This document shows, in pieces, positions 6,805 through 16,105 of a stretch of 55,648 nucleotides of DNA. The translations under genes and the position numbers were made by a program. How positions within the stretch are numbered: position 1 is the stretch's first letter; every line of letters begins with the position of its first letter. This DNA comes from DASTPP01 sp035762175. GTDB lineage: Bacteria > Myxococcota_A > Polyangia > Polyangiales > Polyangiaceae. The stretch is taken from NCBI GenBank assembly GCA_035762175.1, contig DASTPP010000312.1, forward strand, positions 1 through 55,648, written 5' to 3'. The notes below the pieces were generated by a model, which worked only from the letters and a program-made list of their open reading frames with translations, had not been told where the DNA came from and ran no database searches.

Positions 6805-9213
6805 TCAGCCTTCGGCGCGCTCGAGCGTGATGGGCACCGACTTCGAGGCGGGCGTGTTGCTGCGCTCGGCGACGCTCGCGAGGGGCACGAGCACGTTCGC
6901 CTCGGGGAAGTAGGCGGCGGCGCAGCCGCGCGCGACGGGGAAGGGCACGAGGCGGAAGGCGCGCGCGCGCCTCGCCTCGCCCCCGTCTTCGCGGCCGACG
7001 AGGTCGACGAGATCGCCGGCGGCGAGGCCGCGCGCTTCGGCGTCGCCGGGGTGGACGAAGACGACGCGGCGCCCGCCGTAGATGCCGCGGTAGCGGTCGT
7101 CGAGGCCGTAGACGGTGGTGTTGAACTGGTCGTGGCTGCGAATCGTCATGAGCAAAAGCTCGCCGGGCCGGGTCTCGGGCGCCTCGAGCGGGTGCGTGCG
7201 GAAGCGGGCGCGGCCGGTGGCGGTGCGGAACGTGCCGTCGCGGGCGGCGTTGGGCAGGTAGAAGCCGCCCGGGCGCCGGACGCGCTCGTTGTACTTCTCG
7301 AAGCCCGGCACGACGCGCTCGATCAGGTCGCGGACGCGATCGTAGTCGGACGCGAGCGCCGCCCAGTCGACCTTCGAGCGCGCGCCGAGGGTTCGGCGGG
7401 CGAGGCCGGCGACGATGGCGGGCTCGCTCAGGAGGTGCTCGGAGGCGGGGGGCAGCGTGCCGCGCGACGACTGCACGACGCCCATCGAGTTTTCGCAGCT
7501 CACGAGCTGCTCGCCCGAGGCCTGGCGGTCGACCTCGGTGCGGCCGAGGCAGGGCAAGATGAGGGCGCGTCGCCCGGCGACGAGGTGCGAGCGGTTCAGC
7601 TTGGTCGAGACGTGGGCGGTGAGCCGGCAGCGGCGCAGGGCCTCGGCGGTGCGGGCGGTGTCGGGGGCGGCCGAGAGGAAGTTGCCGCCCAGGGCGAAGA
7701 AGACCTTGGCCTCGCCCCGCAGCATCGCCCCGATGGCGGCGACGGTGTCGAGGCCGTGGCGGCGCGGCGGCTCGAAGCCGACCTCGCGCTTTAGCGCGTC
7801 GAGGAAGGCGGCCGGGGGCTTCTCGTAGATGCCCATGGTGCGGTCGCCCTGCACGTTGCTGTGGCCGCGGACGGGGCAGGCGCCGGCGCCGGGCTTGCCG
7901 ACGGCGCCGCGCAAGAGCAGCAGGTTGACGACGTCTTGAATCGTCGCGACCGCGTGCTTGTGCTGCGTCAGGCCCATGGCCCAGCAGGCGATGATGCGGT
8001 CGGCCCCGGCGAGCGCGTCGGCCGCGCGCGCGAGCGCCTCGCGGGGCAGGCCCGACTTTTCGACGATCTCGGCCCACGAGAGCGAGGCGAGCGAGGCCTC
8101 GAGCTCGTCGAGGCCGTCGGCCCGCTCGCGCGCGAAGGCCCGGTCGACGGCCGAGCCGGGGGCGCGCGCGTCGCGCTCGATCAGCTCTTTCATGATGCCC
8201 CGGAGCGCCGCCATGTCGCCGCCGACGCGCACCTGCAAGAAGAGGTCGGTGAGGGCGGTGCCCTGGCCGAAGAGGGTGTCGAAGACCTCTTGGGGGTGCT
8301 TGAAGCGCTTCAAGCCCGCCTCGGGCAGCGGGTTCATGGTGATGATGAAGCAGCCGCGGCGCTTGGCGCGCTGCAGCGCCGTCAGCATGCGCGGGTGGTT
8401 GGTGCCGGGGTTCTGCCCGATGACGACGATGACCTCGGCGAGGTCGAAGTCGCCGAGGGTGACCGTGCCCTTGCCGACCCCGAGGCTCTCGTTCAAGGCG
8501 ACGCCGCTCGACTCGTGGCACATGTTCGAGCAGTCGGGCAGGTTGTTGGTGCCGAACTCGCGCACGAAGAGCTGGTAGAGAAACGCCGCCTCGTTGCTCG
8601 TGCGCCCCGAGGTGTAGAAGATGGCCTCGTCGGGCGAGGCGAGCGCCCCGAGCTCGCGCGCGACGAGGTCGAAGGCCTCGGCCCAGGCGAGGGGCCGGTA
8701 GTGCGTCGCCCCCTCGTCGAGCAGCATCGGGTGCGTCAGCCGGCCCTGCGCGTTCAGCCAGTGGTCGGTCTGGCGCCCGAGCTCTTCGACGCCGTGGCGG
8801 GCGAAGAACTCGGGCGTCGCGCGGGCGAGCGTCGCCTCGTCGGCCACGGCCTTGGCGCCGTTCTCGCAGAACGCCGTGACGTCGCGCTCGCCGTCGTCGT
8901 CGGGCCAGGCGCAGCTTTGGCAGTCGAAGCCGCCCTTCTGGTTGATGCGCGCGAGGGTACGAAAGGTTCGCGCGACGCCCATCTGCCCGAGGGCGTGGCG
9001 CATCGTCGAGGCGATCGCCCCGAGGCCGCCGGCCCCCTCGGGGGCGGCGCCGGCCCGGGGGGCCTCGGGCTCGAGCGGGGGCTCGGCGGCGGCGGCGGGG
9101 CGGCCCGCCGACAGGGGTTCGGCCTCGGCCGAGGGGGGGAACCCGAACGCGGGCGGCGGGCCTTCGTCTTCGGCCGAAGCAGGGCCGGGGGAGGTTTCGT
9201 CGAGCTTGCTCAT
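6805..9213 (-). CDS. FdhF/YdeP-family molybdopterin oxidoreductase
   Basis: An 802-residue homologue of the formate dehydrogenase alpha-like FdhF/YdeP family. After a low-complexity N-terminus of about 60 residues comes NQKGGFDCQSCAWPD, the family hallmark. Next are the molybdopterin guanine dinucleotide binding blocks (TSGRTSNEAAFLYQLF, DLAEVIVVIGQNPGTNHPRM, GAVGKPGAGACPVRGHSNVQGDRTMG) and a C-terminal MGD-binding barrel domain (MTIRSHDQFNTTVYGLDDRYRGIYG). Members are soluble and their physiological substrate is often unclear; E. coli YdeP has been linked to acid resistance. No NAD-, quinone- or Fe-S subunits are adjacent. fdhD, which matures such enzymes, lies 171 bp upstream on the same strand. 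Confidence 0.9.
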   Translation of the reverse strand: MSKLDETSPGPASAEDEGPPPAFGFPPSAEAEPLSAGRPAAAAEPPLEPEAPRAGAAPEGAGGLGAIASTMRHALGQMGVARTFRTLARINQKGGFDCQSCAWPDDDGERDVTAFCENGAKAVADEATLARATPEFFARHGVEELGRQTDHWLNAQGRLTHPMLLDEGATHYRPLAWAEAFDLVARELGALASPDEAIFYTSGRTSNEAAFLYQLFVREFGTNNLPDCSNMCHESSGVALNESLGVGKGTVTLGDFDLAEVIVVIGQNPGTNHPRMLTALQRAKRRGCFIITMNPLPEAGLKRFKHPQEVFDTLFGQGTALTDLFLQVRVGGDMAALRGIMKELIERDARAPGSAVDRAFARERADGLDELEASLASLSWAEIVEKSGLPREALARAADALAGADRIIACWAMGLTQHKHAVATIQDVVNLLLLRGAVGKPGAGACPVRGHSNVQGDRTMGIYEKPPAAFLDALKREVGFEPPRRHGLDTVAAIGAMLRGEAKVFFALGGNFLSAAPDTARTAEALRRCRLTAHVSTKLNRSHLVAGRRALILPCLGRTEVDRQASGEQLVSCENSMGVVQSSRGTLPPASEHLLSEPAIVAGLARRTLGARSKVDWAALASDYDRVRDLIERVVPGFEKYNERVRRPGGFYLPNAARDGTFRTATGRARFRTHPLEAPETRPGELLLMTIRSHDQFNTTVYGLDDRYRGIYGGRRVVFVHPGDAEARGLAAGDLVDLVGREDGGEARRARAFRLVPFPVARGCAAAYFPEANVLVPLASVAERSNTPASKSVPITLERAEG

Positions 9214-9384
9214 GGCCGTCTCGGCCCCGGGCGCGCGGCGAGGGCGCGGGCCCGCGGGGCCAGAAAGGTAGCACGGGCCCCGAGCCCCGACGTCGGCTCC
9301 CGCCCGGGGCGCCGGCCCGCGCCCTCGGCCCCGGCGTTAGCCCCCCTGCCTCGGCCCCGACGTCAGCCCCCCCCGGCCCCGAGA

Positions 9385-10233
9385 TTAGCCCGCGCCCTCG
9401 ATGCGGTCGGCGCCGGCGTAGATGGTAAACCGCCCCTCGCGGACGAAGCCGAGCAGGGTCACGTCGACCTCGCCCGCGAGCTCGACGGCGAGGCTGGTGG
9501 GGGCGCCGACGGCGGCGACGGCGGGCACGCCGGCCATGTAGGCCTTTTGCACGAGCTCGAAGCCGGCCCGCCCGCTCAGAAACAGCAGGCAGCGCGCGGC
9601 GGGCAGCGCGCCGGCGAGCAAGCGCGCGCCGATGACCTTGTCGACCGCGTTGTGGCGCCCCACGTCTTCGCGCAGGGCGACGAGCTCGCCGACCTCGTCG
9701 AAGAGGGCCGCGGCATGCAGGCCGCCGGTCGCCTCGAAGAGGGCCTGCGCCTCGCGCATCTTCGCGGGCAACCGGTGCACGAGCGCGGCGGCGAAGCGGG
9801 CCCGGCCCGCCGGCGCCCCGAGGCGCGGGGTGGCGCGCAGCGCCTCGATCGAGGTCTTGCCGCAGACGCCGCAGCTCGAGGCCGTGTAGACGTGGCGCTC
9901 GAGGCGCCCGAGGTCGACGCGCACGCCCGGCGCCAGCTCGGCGCGCACGGCGTTGCGGTAGTCGCCCTCGCCGCCCGTGGCGCCGAAGTGGTGCAGGGCG
10001 ACGAGGTGCTCGGGCGCCGAGACGACGCCCTCGGTGTAGAGAAAGCCCGCGGCGAGCTCGAGATCGTGGCCCGGCGTGCGCATCGTGAGCGCGATGGTCT
10101 TGCGGCGGGGCACGCCCTCGTGCTCGAACTCGAGCACGATCTCGAGCGGCTCTTCGGCCGCCACGGCCTCGAGGCTCTCGCTCGCGCCCTCGCCCCGCAC
10201 CACGCGCGCCGGCACCCTTACGCTACTCTGCAT
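9385..10233 (-). CDS. fdhD: FdhD sulfurtransferase for formate dehydrogenase maturation
   Basis: A 282-residue FdhD. The protein accepts sulfur from a cysteine desulfurase and passes it to the bis-MGD cofactor of formate dehydrogenases. The family features are present: EEPLEIVLEFEHEG, TPGHDLELAAGFLYTEGV, the CGVC pair at residues 121 and 124 (same numbering as E. coli), REDVGRHNAVDKVIG, and SGRAGFELVQKAYMAGVP. The start is the ATG at 10233, where homology begins. It lies upstream of its probable client oxidoreductase and 41 bp after the DUF4340 gene, so it could be co-transcribed with either. Confidence 0.95.
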   Translation of the reverse strand: MQSSVRVPARVVRGEGASESLEAVAAEEPLEIVLEFEHEGVPRRKTIALTMRTPGHDLELAAGFLYTEGVVSAPEHLVALHHFGATGGEGDYRNAVRAELAPGVRVDLGRLERHVYTASSCGVCGKTSIEALRATPRLGAPAGRARFAAALVHRLPAKMREAQALFEATGGLHAAALFDEVGELVALREDVGRHNAVDKVIGARLLAGALPAARCLLFLSGRAGFELVQKAYMAGVPAVAAVGAPTSLAVELAGEVDVTLLGFVREGRFTIYAGADRIEGAG

Positions 10234-10274
10234 TGGTTCGAACGCCCGCCGCCAGCGTAGCACCCGCGCCCGCC

Positions 10275-12455
10275 TCAGAGCGCGTCGAGCAACGTTCGCA
10301 CGCGGGCGGCGGGCAAGGCGTACGTGGCGTCGACGCCCTCGCGGCGCGCGTAATGGACGGCGGCGCCGCGGTACTCGTCGCCCGCCCCGACGGCGATGCG
10401 CAGGGGCGCCCCCTGCCCCTTCGGCCGCAGGGTGATGGTCAGGCGGGGCCGCGCGAGCCCCTCGGCGGCGGCCGGCGGCCCGGGGTGCAGGGCGGCGACC
10501 GCCGACAGGCCCTGCAAGGCCTCGCGCAGGGCCGAGAGGCGCGCGGGCGAGAGGGCCGGGCCGCGCGCGACCTCGAAGCGGTCGTCGCGCGCGGCGAGCT
10601 CGAGCTCGCCCCGCTCGCCCTTGAGCGTGACCGAGCCGAGCTCGCCCGCCTCGAGCTTGAAGACCGAGCGATCGATGGCCCACGACGAGAGCGCGTCGAC
10701 GAGCGAGCGGGGGGCGACGAAGACGGGGCCGCCGTCGAGGCGGGCGAAGAGGCCTCCGGCCGCGTCGGCGCCGAGGGCGAGCCGGTGGCGCGCGGGCCCC
10801 GGCCCCCCCTCGGCGGCGAACGACACCGCGAGCCGGGGCGGGCTCAGCCCGTGCTCGGGCGCCTCGGACTCGGCGATCCAGCGCTCGGCCTCGAGGCGCG
10901 CGAGGGCCGAAGCGGCCTCGGCGGCAACGGCGAGATCGACCGGCAGGCCCCTCGGCTCGACGAGGCGCCAGTGGCCGTCGGCGCCCTTCTCGAGCGTCTG
11001 CTTGATCGCCCCCTCGGCCTCGAGCCGGCGCAGCGACTCGGGGGCGAGCGCGAGCAAGGCGCGGGGGCGCAGCGCGAGCGGCCGCGGGCCGAAGCTCGCG
11101 CCGACGTCGGGCGGCACGACGATCACCCGCCCGTCGAGGGCGCGCCGCAGCGGCACCTTGCCCCCCTCGAGCGGGGCGCCCACCTCGACGGTCTCGGAGG
11201 GCCCGCCGGCGCCGAGCCCGCTCGTGCGCACGATCACCTTGCCCCGCGGCGGCTCGAAGCTCGCCGCGTGCGAGCCCGGGGGCAAGAGCTCGCCGCCCTC
11301 GGCCGAGGTCAGAGCCTTGACGAGCGCGAGAACACTCTCGCGGGGCAGGTCGGCCTCCTCGGGCGCCCGCTCGCGCCAGCCCTGGCCCTTGCGCGCGAGC
11401 TCGAGGCGCCCCGACGCGCCCTCGACGACGAGCTCTTCGACCTCGTCGTCGCGCGCGAAGAAGGCGCGCCGGTCGGCCCAGGCCTCGGGCCCCTGGGCGA
11501 GCGCGTCGAAGACGCTCTTCGCGACGCAGGCCCCGATCGGCTCGGGCTCGAGGCGCCGCAGCACGACGTCGTCGGGGCGCGAGGGGCAGGCGCCGCCCAC
11601 CAGAAAGCGCGCGGGCGGCTTCGGGCCCTCGCGGGGCACCAACGTCAGCCGCACGATCGGGGCCGAGGCCTGGGCGCGCTCGGCCTCGGCGGGCTCGAGA
11701 AATTCGTCGGCGCGCAGCTCGGCGAGCGCGTGCCCGAGCCCGTCGACGGCGGCGCGGGCGGCGCGCACGTCGCCGCCCTGCACGAAGCGCCAGAGCGCCT
11801 GCGGGCCTTCGCGCGCGAGCGTGCGCTCGCCGCCCTCGCCGCCGAGCTCGATGCGGGAGAGATCGGTCGAGAGGTACGGCGAGAGCGTGCGGGGGAAGAA
11901 CGCCGAGGCCGGCTGGTCGAGCGCGGTGACGGTCTCCTTGCGCAGGACGACGAGCACCCCCTCGGCCTCGGCGTACGAGGCGCCCTCGGGCCGGGGCGCC
12001 GGGCCGCCCACGGCGAGCCGGGGCGAGAGCGGGCCCATCGCGATCTCGATGACGAGGCGCGGGGCGTCGAGCCCCGCCTCGGCGCGGCCGGCGCCGCCGC
12101 TCGGCAAGCGGCGCTCGGGCGAGGCGAACTCGAGTGCCGAGACGAAGCGGTCGGCGAGGGCGGGGTCGGCGTCGAGGACGCGCCCCCCCGACTCGATCTG
12201 CCAGCGCGTCTCGGTCTTGCCCTCGGCGTCGCGCGCGCCCGGCGTGCGGCGCAGAGCGTACGACTCGGCCCCGCGGCGCACGCCGATGCGGGTGATGTCG
12301 CCCGCCCGGAAGGCCGAGAAGATCTGCCCCTTGCGTCCCTCGCGCTCGGCCGTCGTGACGCTATCGCGATCGAGGTAGGCGTAGAGCGAGAGGCCGAAGG
12401 CGAGCGCGACGAGCGAGGCGGTGACGCCGTGCCGCCGCCAGAAGCGCCCCCTCAC
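10275..12455 (-). CDS. DUF4340 domain protein of Gld-type ABC operon
   Basis: A 726-residue protein with an N-terminal membrane anchor (about residues 8-28: GVTASLVALAFGLSLYAYLD) followed by repeated DUF4340-type modules. These modules have the pattern of a threonine/lysine-rich strand, a hydrophobic helix and a Leu-rich stretch ending in predicted extracytoplasmic beta structure. Proteins of this kind regularly follow GldG-like genes in bacterial ABC operons. The GTG start at 12455 overlaps the stop of the gldG-like gene (GTGA). A small Cys pair (ACPSRPDD, GACVAK) is unusual in an otherwise Cys-free protein. Function unknown; probably the periplasmic partner of the transporter. Confidence 0.85.
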   Translation of the reverse strand: MRGRFWRRHGVTASLVALAFGLSLYAYLDRDSVTTAEREGRKGQIFSAFRAGDITRIGVRRGAESYALRRTPGARDAEGKTETRWQIESGGRVLDADPALADRFVSALEFASPERRLPSGGAGRAEAGLDAPRLVIEIAMGPLSPRLAVGGPAPRPEGASYAEAEGVLVVLRKETVTALDQPASAFFPRTLSPYLSTDLSRIELGGEGGERTLAREGPQALWRFVQGGDVRAARAAVDGLGHALAELRADEFLEPAEAERAQASAPIVRLTLVPREGPKPPARFLVGGACPSRPDDVVLRRLEPEPIGACVAKSVFDALAQGPEAWADRRAFFARDDEVEELVVEGASGRLELARKGQGWRERAPEEADLPRESVLALVKALTSAEGGELLPPGSHAASFEPPRGKVIVRTSGLGAGGPSETVEVGAPLEGGKVPLRRALDGRVIVVPPDVGASFGPRPLALRPRALLALAPESLRRLEAEGAIKQTLEKGADGHWRLVEPRGLPVDLAVAAEAASALARLEAERWIAESEAPEHGLSPPRLAVSFAAEGGPGPARHRLALGADAAGGLFARLDGGPVFVAPRSLVDALSSWAIDRSVFKLEAGELGSVTLKGERGELELAARDDRFEVARGPALSPARLSALREALQGLSAVAALHPGPPAAAEGLARPRLTITLRPKGQGAPLRIAVGAGDEYRGAAVHYARREGVDATYALPAARVRTLLDAL

Positions 12456-14152
12456 GCGCCGCCCCCCCCGCCCCCGCCGGGCGCCGCGCGCGCGGCCCGC
12501 CCCTCGGTGCTGCGCCGCCGCAGGTAGACGGCGAGGCCGACGAGGGCGGCGGCGGCGGGGATGTACAGCGTCACGTAGTTGGTCACCTGCCCGAGCGACT
12601 CGTCGCTCAGGCGCAGGCCCGCCTGCACCGAGGGCTTGTTCGGGATGTCGACGATCTGCGGGCGGCTCGTCAGCCACGACACGGCGCTCTCGACGAAGAG
12701 CGCGCCGCCGCGCAGCGCCGGCTCTTGCCACGACTGGCCCTGGGCGGGCGAGCCGGTGCCGACGACGACGACCCGCGGGCCCCGGGGCGCCGCCGAGCCC
12801 TCGGGCTTGGGCAGCTCGGCGGCCATGGCGATCGTGTGCGGCCCCGCGCGATCTTCGGGCCGCTTCTCGGACACGTCCTGCCCCGCCGGCGCCTCCTTCA
12901 GAAAGTCGGCCCGGGCGAAGGCCTCGGCGCTCGTGACGAGCAGCGGCGAGGGGCGCACCGGCGACTGGGCGAGCGGGGCGAGCGACTGGGCGAGCACGGC
13001 GAGGGTGCGCAGTCCGGCCGCGCGCTCGCCGAGCAAGCCCTCGGTGACGGGGTGGGGCCTGGGCTGGGCGAAAAACGCCTCGCCGCGGGCGTTGGGCAGG
13101 CGGAAGGCCTTGTCTTGCTCGAAGACGAGATCGCCGCGCAGCTCGACGCCGGCCAGGGCCGCGATCGGCTCGAGCCCGCTCGGAACCGTGCGCCGCGCGT
13201 CGGGGTCGAGCACCGGGTTGAGCAGCAGAAAGGCGTTGCCGCCCGCGCGCACGAAGGCCTCGAGGCCCGCGCGCTCGCGCTCGGCGAAGGGCCGGCGCGG
13301 GGCGACGACGAGGGCGAGGTGGCAGCCCGCCCAGGGCGCGGGGCCGGCGTCGGGGGCGCCGGGGTCGACGGCCTTGACCTCGACGTTGTTGCGCTCGAGC
13401 CGGTGGTTCAGCTCGCCCAGGCCCTGCGGCCCCGGCTCGTCGAGGCCGAGCTCGCCGTGGCCCTTCGCGACGCAGACGCGCGTCGGCTCGCCGCCGAGCA
13501 CGTTGCGGATGGCCGTGGTCAGCCCCTGCTCGAGGCGCGGCCGCGAGCGGCCCTCGTCGGCCTCGCTGACGTCGACGAGATCGGTCGGCGTCAGGAACCA
13601 GCGCCGCTCGCCCTTGACCACGACCATCGTGGCGTCGGCGACGACGCGCCCGTCTTCGGTGCGGCCGGCGACGAGGTTATACTTCTGCTGGAACTCGAGA
13701 AACTCGGCCGGGCGCTTGTACGGGTCGAGGTAGTGCACCTGCACCCGCTCGCTCTCGGAACGGTAGGCCGCGAGCAGGTGCCGCACCGAGACGAGCAGGG
13801 GGTCGTCGGACGAAAGCAGCACGTAGACCTCGACCGGCTCGGCGAGCGAGCGCAAGGTCTGCTTCGTCGGCTCGGAAAGCGTGTAGAGGCCCGACGACGT
13901 CCAGTCGTAGCGGCGGTAGTGGCGCGCCACGAGCACGTTGGCCAGCAGCGCGACGGCCGCGGCCGCCGCGAGCCCGATCGCCGCCGACGCCCGCAGCGCC
14001 CCCGCGCCCGCGCCGGCGTCGGCCCCGCCCTTCGGTGCCCCGGCGCCGGCGTCGCCCCCGCCCTTCGGCGCCCCCGCGCCGCCCGAGGCGCCCGCCCCCG
14101 CGCCGCCCTTCGCCCCGCCGCCCGAGGGCTTCCGCCCCTTCTCGGCGCTCAC
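12452..14152 (-). CDS. GldG-like ABC transporter auxiliary membrane protein
   Basis: A 566-residue GldG-family (ABC_transp_aux) protein. The first ~50 residues are a Gly/Ala/Lys-rich repeat (GAPKGGxDAGAG units). A membrane helix follows at about 55-75 and then the family core: DWTSSGLYTLSEPTKQTL, VEVYVLLSSDDP, HYLDPYKRP, and the later VAPRRPFAERERAGLEAFVRAGG. A C-terminal helix (TLYIPAAAALVGLAVYLRRR) closes it. The GTG at 14152 overlaps the permease stop (GTGA); GTG at 14158 is an in-frame alternative. Family members are needed for gliding in Bacteroidetes and occur widely as an auxiliary part of GldA/GldF transporters. Confidence 0.88.
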   Translation of the reverse strand: MSAEKGRKPSGGGAKGGAGAGASGGAGAPKGGGDAGAGAPKGGADAGAGAGALRASAAIGLAAAAAVALLANVLVARHYRRYDWTSSGLYTLSEPTKQTLRSLAEPVEVYVLLSSDDPLLVSVRHLLAAYRSESERVQVHYLDPYKRPAEFLEFQQKYNLVAGRTEDGRVVADATMVVVKGERRWFLTPTDLVDVSEADEGRSRPRLEQGLTTAIRNVLGGEPTRVCVAKGHGELGLDEPGPQGLGELNHRLERNNVEVKAVDPGAPDAGPAPWAGCHLALVVAPRRPFAERERAGLEAFVRAGGNAFLLLNPVLDPDARRTVPSGLEPIAALAGVELRGDLVFEQDKAFRLPNARGEAFFAQPRPHPVTEGLLGERAAGLRTLAVLAQSLAPLAQSPVRPSPLLVTSAEAFARADFLKEAPAGQDVSEKRPEDRAGPHTIAMAAELPKPEGSAAPRGPRVVVVGTGSPAQGQSWQEPALRGGALFVESAVSWLTSRPQIVDIPNKPSVQAGLRLSDESLGQVTNYVTLYIPAAAALVGLAVYLRRRSTEGRAARAAPGGGGGGGA

Positions 14153-14895
14153 CCCCACCTCCACGAGTCGACGACGCGCGTCGCGGCGAAGAGCGGCAGC
14201 GCCGTCAGCGTCGCGTCGTAGGCGAGGCGGCGCAGGTCGACGATGCCCTTCGAGAAGTCGTCCATCTGCGACCAGACCGAGAGGTAAGCGCAGAGCTCGT
14301 GCAGCGGGCCCTCGTCGGTGATCATCTCGCCGATGCCGGCGATGAAGAGGCCGAGCAAGACCAGCGTCGAGAGCACGAGGGCGAGCAGCTGGCTCTTGGT
14401 GAGCGCGCTCATGAGCAGGCCCACGGCGAGGTAGGCCGAGCCGACGCCGAGCACGCCGAGGTAGCCCGAGGCGACGACGCCCCAATCGACGTCGCCCGTC
14501 CGGCGGATGACGACCATGTACAAGATCGTCGGCGCCCACATCGCGACGTAGGCGCTGAGGGCGGCGGCGTACTTGGCGAGCACCACGGCGGCGGGCGAGA
14601 CGGGGGCCGTGAGCAAGGTCTCGACGGTGCCGCTGCGGCGCTCTTCGGCGAAGAGGCGCATCGTCAGGCCGGGGCAGAGGATCAAGAGCGGCAGATAGAG
14701 AAAGATGGTCTGCCCGAAGAAGGCCTGCACCGGCCCCTGATCGACCGAGAGCTCGGCCTGGCCCGCGTAGTGCGTGACGAGCACGGTGAAGTGCAGCCCC
14801 TGCGTCAGCAAGAAGGCGACGATGAGCACCCAGGCGAGCGGGGTGACGAAGAGCGAGAAGAGCTCTCGCTTGTAGATGGGCCAGAAGCCGCGCAT
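14149..14895 (-). CDS. ABC-2 type permease, GldF-like
   Basis: A 248-residue integral membrane protein with six predicted helices. It begins MRGFWPIYKRELFSLFVTPL, which is characteristic of the GldF/NosY-like ABC-2 permease subfamily, and the motif FAEERRSGTVETLLTAPVS lies near residue 90. The start ATG at 14895 overlaps the last base of the upstream ATPase stop (TGATG), and its own stop overlaps the gldG-like start. It is the channel subunit of the four-gene transporter; the cargo is unknown. Confidence 0.92.
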   Translation of the reverse strand: MRGFWPIYKRELFSLFVTPLAWVLIVAFLLTQGLHFTVLVTHYAGQAELSVDQGPVQAFFGQTIFLYLPLLILCPGLTMRLFAEERRSGTVETLLTAPVSPAAVVLAKYAAALSAYVAMWAPTILYMVVIRRTGDVDWGVVASGYLGVLGVGSAYLAVGLLMSALTKSQLLALVLSTLVLLGLFIAGIGEMITDEGPLHELCAYLSVWSQMDDFSKGIVDLRRLAYDATLTALPLFAATRVVDSWRWG

Positions 14896-16034
14896 CAGGC
14901 CGCCCCCCCCCCGCCGCCCGGCCCCGTCGGGCCGCCCCGGCCCTCGCCGCCAAGCCCCGCGGCGTCGCCCCGGCCCTCGCCGCCGGCGCCCTCGCGACCG
15001 CCCCCGCGACCGCCACCTTCACCACCGCCCGCGCCGTCGTCGCCGCGGCCGCCGCCCCCGCCGCCGCTGCTCGTGCCGCCCTCGGGGGCGTCGACCGTCA
15101 GCCGGGCGAAGACCTCGTCGAGCGAGGCGCGCAGCGGGGTCGCCTCGGCGACGCCGTAGCCCGCCTCGACGAGGGCGCGCACGGCGGCCTCGAGGGCGGC
15201 GGCGGGCTCGCCCGCGCCTTCGGCCCAGGTCACCGCCCAGGCCTCGAAGGGGGGCTCGGCGCCCGCGGCCGGGGCGGCCGAGGCGACGCGGGCGAGGCCG
15301 CCGAGCAGGGCGGCGGGGCCGGGGCCGGAGGGCGGCACGCGCAGCAGCAGGCGCGCGCCGGTCGAGCGGCGGCGCGAGCGCAGCGCCTCGATCGAGCCCT
15401 CGGCGACGAGGCGGCCGCGGGCGATGACGATGGCGCGGTCGCAGGTGGCCTCGACCTCGGACAAAATATGCGTCGAGAGCAGCACGGTGTGCCGCCGCCC
15501 GAGCTCGCGCACGAGCGCGCGCACCTCGCGAATTTGGTTCGGGTCGAGGCCCGCCGTGGGCTCGTCGAGAATCAAGATGGGCGGCGCGGCGACGAGGGCG
15601 TCGGCGAGCCCGACGCGCTGGCGAAAGCCCTTCGACAGGTGCCCGATGAGCGAGTCGGCGACGCCGCCGACGGACGCCTGCTTCATCGCCCGCTCGACCG
15701 CGGCCCCGCGCGCGCGGCGGCCGACCCCTTTGAGCTCGGCCCGGAAGCGCAAGTACTCTTCGACGCGCATCTCGGGGTAGAGCGGCACGGCCTCGGGCAT
15801 GTACCCGATGGCGGCGCGGGCCTCGAGCGGCTCGTCGACGACGTCGTGGCCGGCGACCCGCACCCGGCCCGAGCTCATGCCGAGGAAGCCCGCGAGGATG
15901 CGCAACGTCGTCGACTTGCCCGCGCCGTTGGGCCCGAGAAAGCCCACCACCTCGCCCTCGCCCACGTCGAACGACAGGTCGCGCAGGGCCGCGTGCGGGC
16001 CGTACTTCTTGGTCAGCTGCCGGACTTCGATCAT
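14895..16034 (-). CDS. ABC transporter ATP-binding protein, GldA-like
   Basis: A 379-residue ATPase. Walker A GPNGAGKST is at residues 34-42, the signature LSKGFRQRVGLA near 138, Walker B PPILILDEPTAGLDPNQ near 157 and the His-loop LLSTHIL near 188. After the usual C-terminal DUF4162-like region (about 215-310) comes an extra Gly-rich tail of ~60 residues almost free of hydrophobic amino acids. That tail is absent from typical members (about 310 residues). It is the first gene of a four-gene operon with 1-4 base overlaps and energises the adjacent permease. Confidence 0.93.
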   Translation of the reverse strand: MIEVRQLTKKYGPHAALRDLSFDVGEGEVVGFLGPNGAGKSTTLRILAGFLGMSSGRVRVAGHDVVDEPLEARAAIGYMPEAVPLYPEMRVEEYLRFRAELKGVGRRARGAAVERAMKQASVGGVADSLIGHLSKGFRQRVGLADALVAAPPILILDEPTAGLDPNQIREVRALVRELGRRHTVLLSTHILSEVEATCDRAIVIARGRLVAEGSIEALRSRRRSTGARLLLRVPPSGPGPAALLGGLARVASAAPAAGAEPPFEAWAVTWAEGAGEPAAALEAAVRALVEAGYGVAEATPLRASLDEVFARLTVDAPEGGTSSGGGGGGRGDDGAGGGEGGGRGGGREGAGGEGRGDAAGLGGEGRGGPTGPGGGGGAA

Positions 16035-16105
16035 GCCTGGGGCCGCCCCGGGCGTAGCACAAACGTAGCCAAAGTGGGCGAAGGCGCTGCTAGAGTGGCG
16101 CCGCG

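Noticed and set aside
5903..9274. 1123-codon open frame on the minus strand overlapping the oxidoreductase gene
   Set aside because: It is Arg/Pro-rich shadow sequence in another frame of a clearly recognisable gene; stops are rare in any frame at this GC content.
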